A stretch of 7,541 bases of DNA from VGEM01 sp033764265 (lineage in GTDB: Bacteria; Pseudomonadota; Alphaproteobacteria; Rhodospirillales; Rhodospirillaceae): the NCBI GenBank assembly GCA_033764265.1, contig JANRJB010000097.1, positions 1 through 7,541 of the forward strand. Direction: 5' to 3'. Below, one piece after another: positions 5,699-7,541 of the stretch. Position numbers and translations under genes: made by a program. How positions within the stretch are numbered: position 1 is the first letter of the stretch; each line of letters begins with the position of its first letter. The notes beneath the pieces are model-generated. The model ran no database searches. It worked only from the letters and a program-made list of their open reading frames with translations, and was not told where the DNA came from.

Positions 5699-6636
5699 GC
5701 CGCGCCGCGCGAACGCCGTCCGCGGGCGGGCTCGATCCGCGCGTCGAATCGTTCCTGGAAATGATGTCGGCCGAACGCGGCGCGTCGCCGCGCACTCTGG
5801 ACGCCTATGGCCGCGATCTCGCCGCGCTGGCGGCGTTCCTGGCGCCTAAGCGCATCGCGCCCGCCCGGGCCGGCGCCGACCAGGTCCGCGCGTTTGTCGC
5901 GTCGCCATCTCAACGTGCGCTGTCGGCGCGGTCGCTGGCCCGGCGGCTGTCGTGCCTGCGGCAGTTCTACCGGTTCCTTTACGCCGAAGGTGTGCGCGCC
6001 GATGACCCCAGTGCCGGGCTCGACGCCCCGCGGCAGTCGAAGTCACTGCCCAAGGTGTTGACCGAAGTCGAGGTCGAGCGTCTGCTCGACGCCGCCCATG
6101 CGATCGAGGGTGCGCCCGGTCTGCGCGCGGCAGCCCTTCTGGAGATTCTCTATGCCACCGGCTTACGTGTGTCTGAACTGGTCGGCTTGCCGATTGCGGC
6201 CGCGCGCGACGGACCGGCGCTGATCGTGCGCGGCAAGGGCGCCAAGGAACGCATGATCCCGCTGGGCGATCCGGCCCGCAAAGCCGTGAAGGCCTACCTG
6301 GCGGTACGGGCCGACTTCATCCCGCGCAAACAGAAAGACTCCCGCTGGCTGTTTCCGGCCTCGGCGCGGGGCGGCCACATGACCCGCGACGGCTTCGCCA
6401 AACTGTTGAAGCGCATCGCCGCGCTGGCCGGGATCAGCCCATCAAAGGTTTCGCCGCACGTGTTGCGCCATTCGTTCGCCACGCACCTGTTGGCCCACGG
6501 CGCGGACCTGCGCAGCCTGCAACAGATGTTGGGCCACAGCGACATTTCGACCACGCAGATCTACACGCATGTCCTGGATGAGCGCCTGAAGCGCCTGGTG
6601 CAGGACAAGCATCCGCTGGCCGGGTTCAAGTTGTGA
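5695..6636 (+). CDS. xerD: Tyrosine recombinase XerD
   Basis: A 313-residue site-specific recombinase. With XerC it acts at the dif site near the replication terminus to resolve chromosome dimers, under control of FtsK. The N-terminal SAM-like core-binding domain spans about residues 13-105 (SAERGASPRTLDAYGRDL near 25-42), and the catalytic domain about 118-305. All catalytic residues are present by alignment to E. coli XerD: R158 in ATGLRVSEL, K181 in GKGAKER, H255 and R258 in SPHVLRHSFATHLL, H281 in LGHSDISTTQIY, and nucleophile Y290. The HGADLR and GHSDISTTQIYTHV wording favours XerD over XerC. The start is the GTG at 5695, whose GTGA overlaps the stop of the preceding gene; a Met pair at residues 23-24 would cut into the first helix. 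No strong Shine-Dalgarno is seen, so coupling to the upstream gene is likely. This is a housekeeping Xer protein, with no sign of phage or integron context. Confidence 0.96.
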   Translation: MSRAARTPSAGGLDPRVESFLEMMSAERGASPRTLDAYGRDLAALAAFLAPKRIAPARAGADQVRAFVASPSQRALSARSLARRLSCLRQFYRFLYAEGVRADDPSAGLDAPRQSKSLPKVLTEVEVERLLDAAHAIEGAPGLRAAALLEILYATGLRVSELVGLPIAAARDGPALIVRGKGAKERMIPLGDPARKAVKAYLAVRADFIPRKQKDSRWLFPASARGGHMTRDGFAKLLKRIAALAGISPSKVSPHVLRHSFATHLLAHGADLRSLQQMLGHSDISTTQIYTHVLDERLKRLVQDKHPLAGFKL

Positions 6637-6640
6637 GCGA

Positions 6641-7534
6641 TCAAGCGGGCAGCGGCGCGCGGCCCACGGCCATGGCGATGACCTCGGCCGGACTGCGCCC
6701 GGCGGCGCGCAACGACCGCAGCGTCAGGCCGGCGTCGCGCTTGGACAGCTTGCGACCGTCGGCGCCCATCAGCAGATCGTGATGCAGGTATTCGGGCGTC
6801 GGCAAATCCAGCAACGCCTGCAACAGGCAGTGGATGTGCGTCGCGGCCAGCAGTTCCTCGCCGCGGGTGACGAGCGTCACGCCCTGCAGGGCGTCGTCCC
6901 ACACCGACGCCAGGTGATAGCTGGCGGGCGTGTCCTTGCGGGCGATCACGACGTCGCCGAAAATTTCCGGCGTGGCGCGCTGCGAACCATGTCGGCGATC
7001 ATGCCACGCCAGGGCGCCAGCGCGCGCAATCGCGTGCGCGACGTTCAAGCGCACCGCGAACGGCTCGCCCGCGGCGATGCGCGTGTCGGCGATGTCGCGC
7101 GGCAGGGTGCGGCACGTACCGGGATAGACTGGCCCGTCCGGTCCGTGGCGAAGCAAGTGCGGCGCGCCGGCGGCGGCGGCGATCTCGCGTTGCACGTCGG
7201 CCCGGCTGCAGAAGCACGGATACGTCAGCGCCGCCGCTGTCAGCCGGTCCAGCGCGCGGGTGTAATCGGCGAAGTGCTCCGACTGCCGCCGCACCGGCCC
7301 GGACCACGACAGCCCCAGCCATGCCAGGTCCTCGATGATCGCGGCTTCGAATTCGGGCCGACAGCGGGTTCGGTCGATGTCTTCGATGCGCAGCAGTAAC
7401 CGTCCCGTGCCGGCCGCCTCGGCGGCGATCAAGGCGGCGCGGGCGTGGCCCACGTGCAGATGTCCGGTCGGGCTGGGCGCGAAGCGCGTGATGGCGCGGC
7501 CCGGCGCGATCGGTCCGGTCACGCCGGGTTCCAT
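6641..7534 (-). CDS. gluQ: Glutamyl-Q tRNA(Asp) synthetase
   Basis: A 297-residue paralogue of the catalytic half of glutamyl-tRNA synthetase. It activates glutamate and attaches it to the queuosine at position 34 of tRNA(Asp), rather than to the tRNA 3' end. The class I signature is RFAPSPTGHLHVGH (17-30, HIGH-type HVGH), followed by LLLRIEDIDRTRCRP (46-60). The KMSKS-type loop is KLSKRD (262-267). YPCFCSR (105-111; C107, C109) and YPGTCR (137-142; Y137, C141) provide the zinc site expected of GluQ. The protein ends shortly after the KLSKR loop and lacks the C-terminal anticodon-binding domain of GltX, which is the defining difference. The ATG is 7 bp from the window edge. No in-frame start lies between it and the edge, so the gene is probably complete, but its ribosome binding site is not visible. 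It converges on xerD with only 4 nt between stop codons. Confidence 0.96.
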   Translation of the reverse strand: MEPGVTGPIAPGRAITRFAPSPTGHLHVGHARAALIAAEAAGTGRLLLRIEDIDRTRCRPEFEAAIIEDLAWLGLSWSGPVRRQSEHFADYTRALDRLTAAALTYPCFCSRADVQREIAAAAGAPHLLRHGPDGPVYPGTCRTLPRDIADTRIAAGEPFAVRLNVAHAIARAGALAWHDRRHGSQRATPEIFGDVVIARKDTPASYHLASVWDDALQGVTLVTRGEELLAATHIHCLLQALLDLPTPEYLHHDLLMGADGRKLSKRDAGLTLRSLRAAGRSPAEVIAMAVGRAPLPA

Positions 7535-7541
7535 GGGGTGC

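Noticed and set aside
3832..6636. The xerD frame stays open for 934 codons, all the way back through the exported-protein gene, suggesting a long fusion protein.
   Set aside because: Before 5695 that frame reads as Arg/Ala-rich sequence with no domain, typical of a GC-rich shadow frame. The overlapping frame has a signal peptide and its own ribosome site, and XerD reaches normal family length from the GTG at 5695.
5695..6636. Integrase of a prophage, integron or genomic island.
   Set aside because: The sequence has XerD-type wording throughout, sits between housekeeping genes, and no attachment-site repeat, tRNA gene or cargo gene is present.
6641..7534. Truncated glutamyl-tRNA synthetase pseudogene.
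   Set aside because: The missing anticodon-binding domain is the normal state of GluQ. The HVGH, KLSKR and Cys/Cys/Tyr/Cys zinc motifs are intact and the length is typical.

Overview
This window reads as an ordinary, densely packed stretch of chromosome from a GC-rich alphaproteobacterium. The order Rhodospirillales or a relative seems most likely. The lines of evidence are the high GC content, the GC-biased third codon positions, and the gene set: aroK-aroB-CorC-type protein on one strand, xerD divergent from them, and gluQ nearby. This order matches what I know of alphaproteobacterial genomes, but I have no search result to confirm the taxon.

Left half, minus strand (about 1-3435). Read in the direction of transcription, this holds shikimate kinase (aroK), 3-dehydroquinate synthase (aroB, overlapping aroK by 4 nt), a DUF21/CBS/CorC_HlyC membrane protein 46 bp further on, and then, after a 112-bp gap, the first 63 codons of a small CBS-domain protein that runs off the window. 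AroK and AroB catalyse two steps of the shikimate pathway to chorismate, and the overlap suggests coupled translation. The last gene may have its own promoter.

Centre (3436-3693). A 258-bp divergent intergenic region carries one plausible sigma70-type promoter facing right, a GC-rich perfect hairpin near aroK and a tandem 11-bp repeat.

Right half, plus strand (3694-6636). Three overlapping genes are probably one transcript: a 42-residue single-span membrane protein, a 630-residue exported Ala-rich helical protein of unknown function, and the tyrosine recombinase XerD, which starts at a GTG overlapping the previous stop. Convergent to xerD, with only 4 nt between stop codons, lies gluQ (6641-7534, minus), encoding the glutamyl-queuosine tRNA(Asp) synthetase.

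I found no mobile element, CRISPR array, RNA gene, defence system or biosynthetic cluster. The only truly uncharacterised part is the pair of small membrane protein and large exported protein tied by overlaps to xerD. All recognised enzymes keep their key catalytic residues and look functional.
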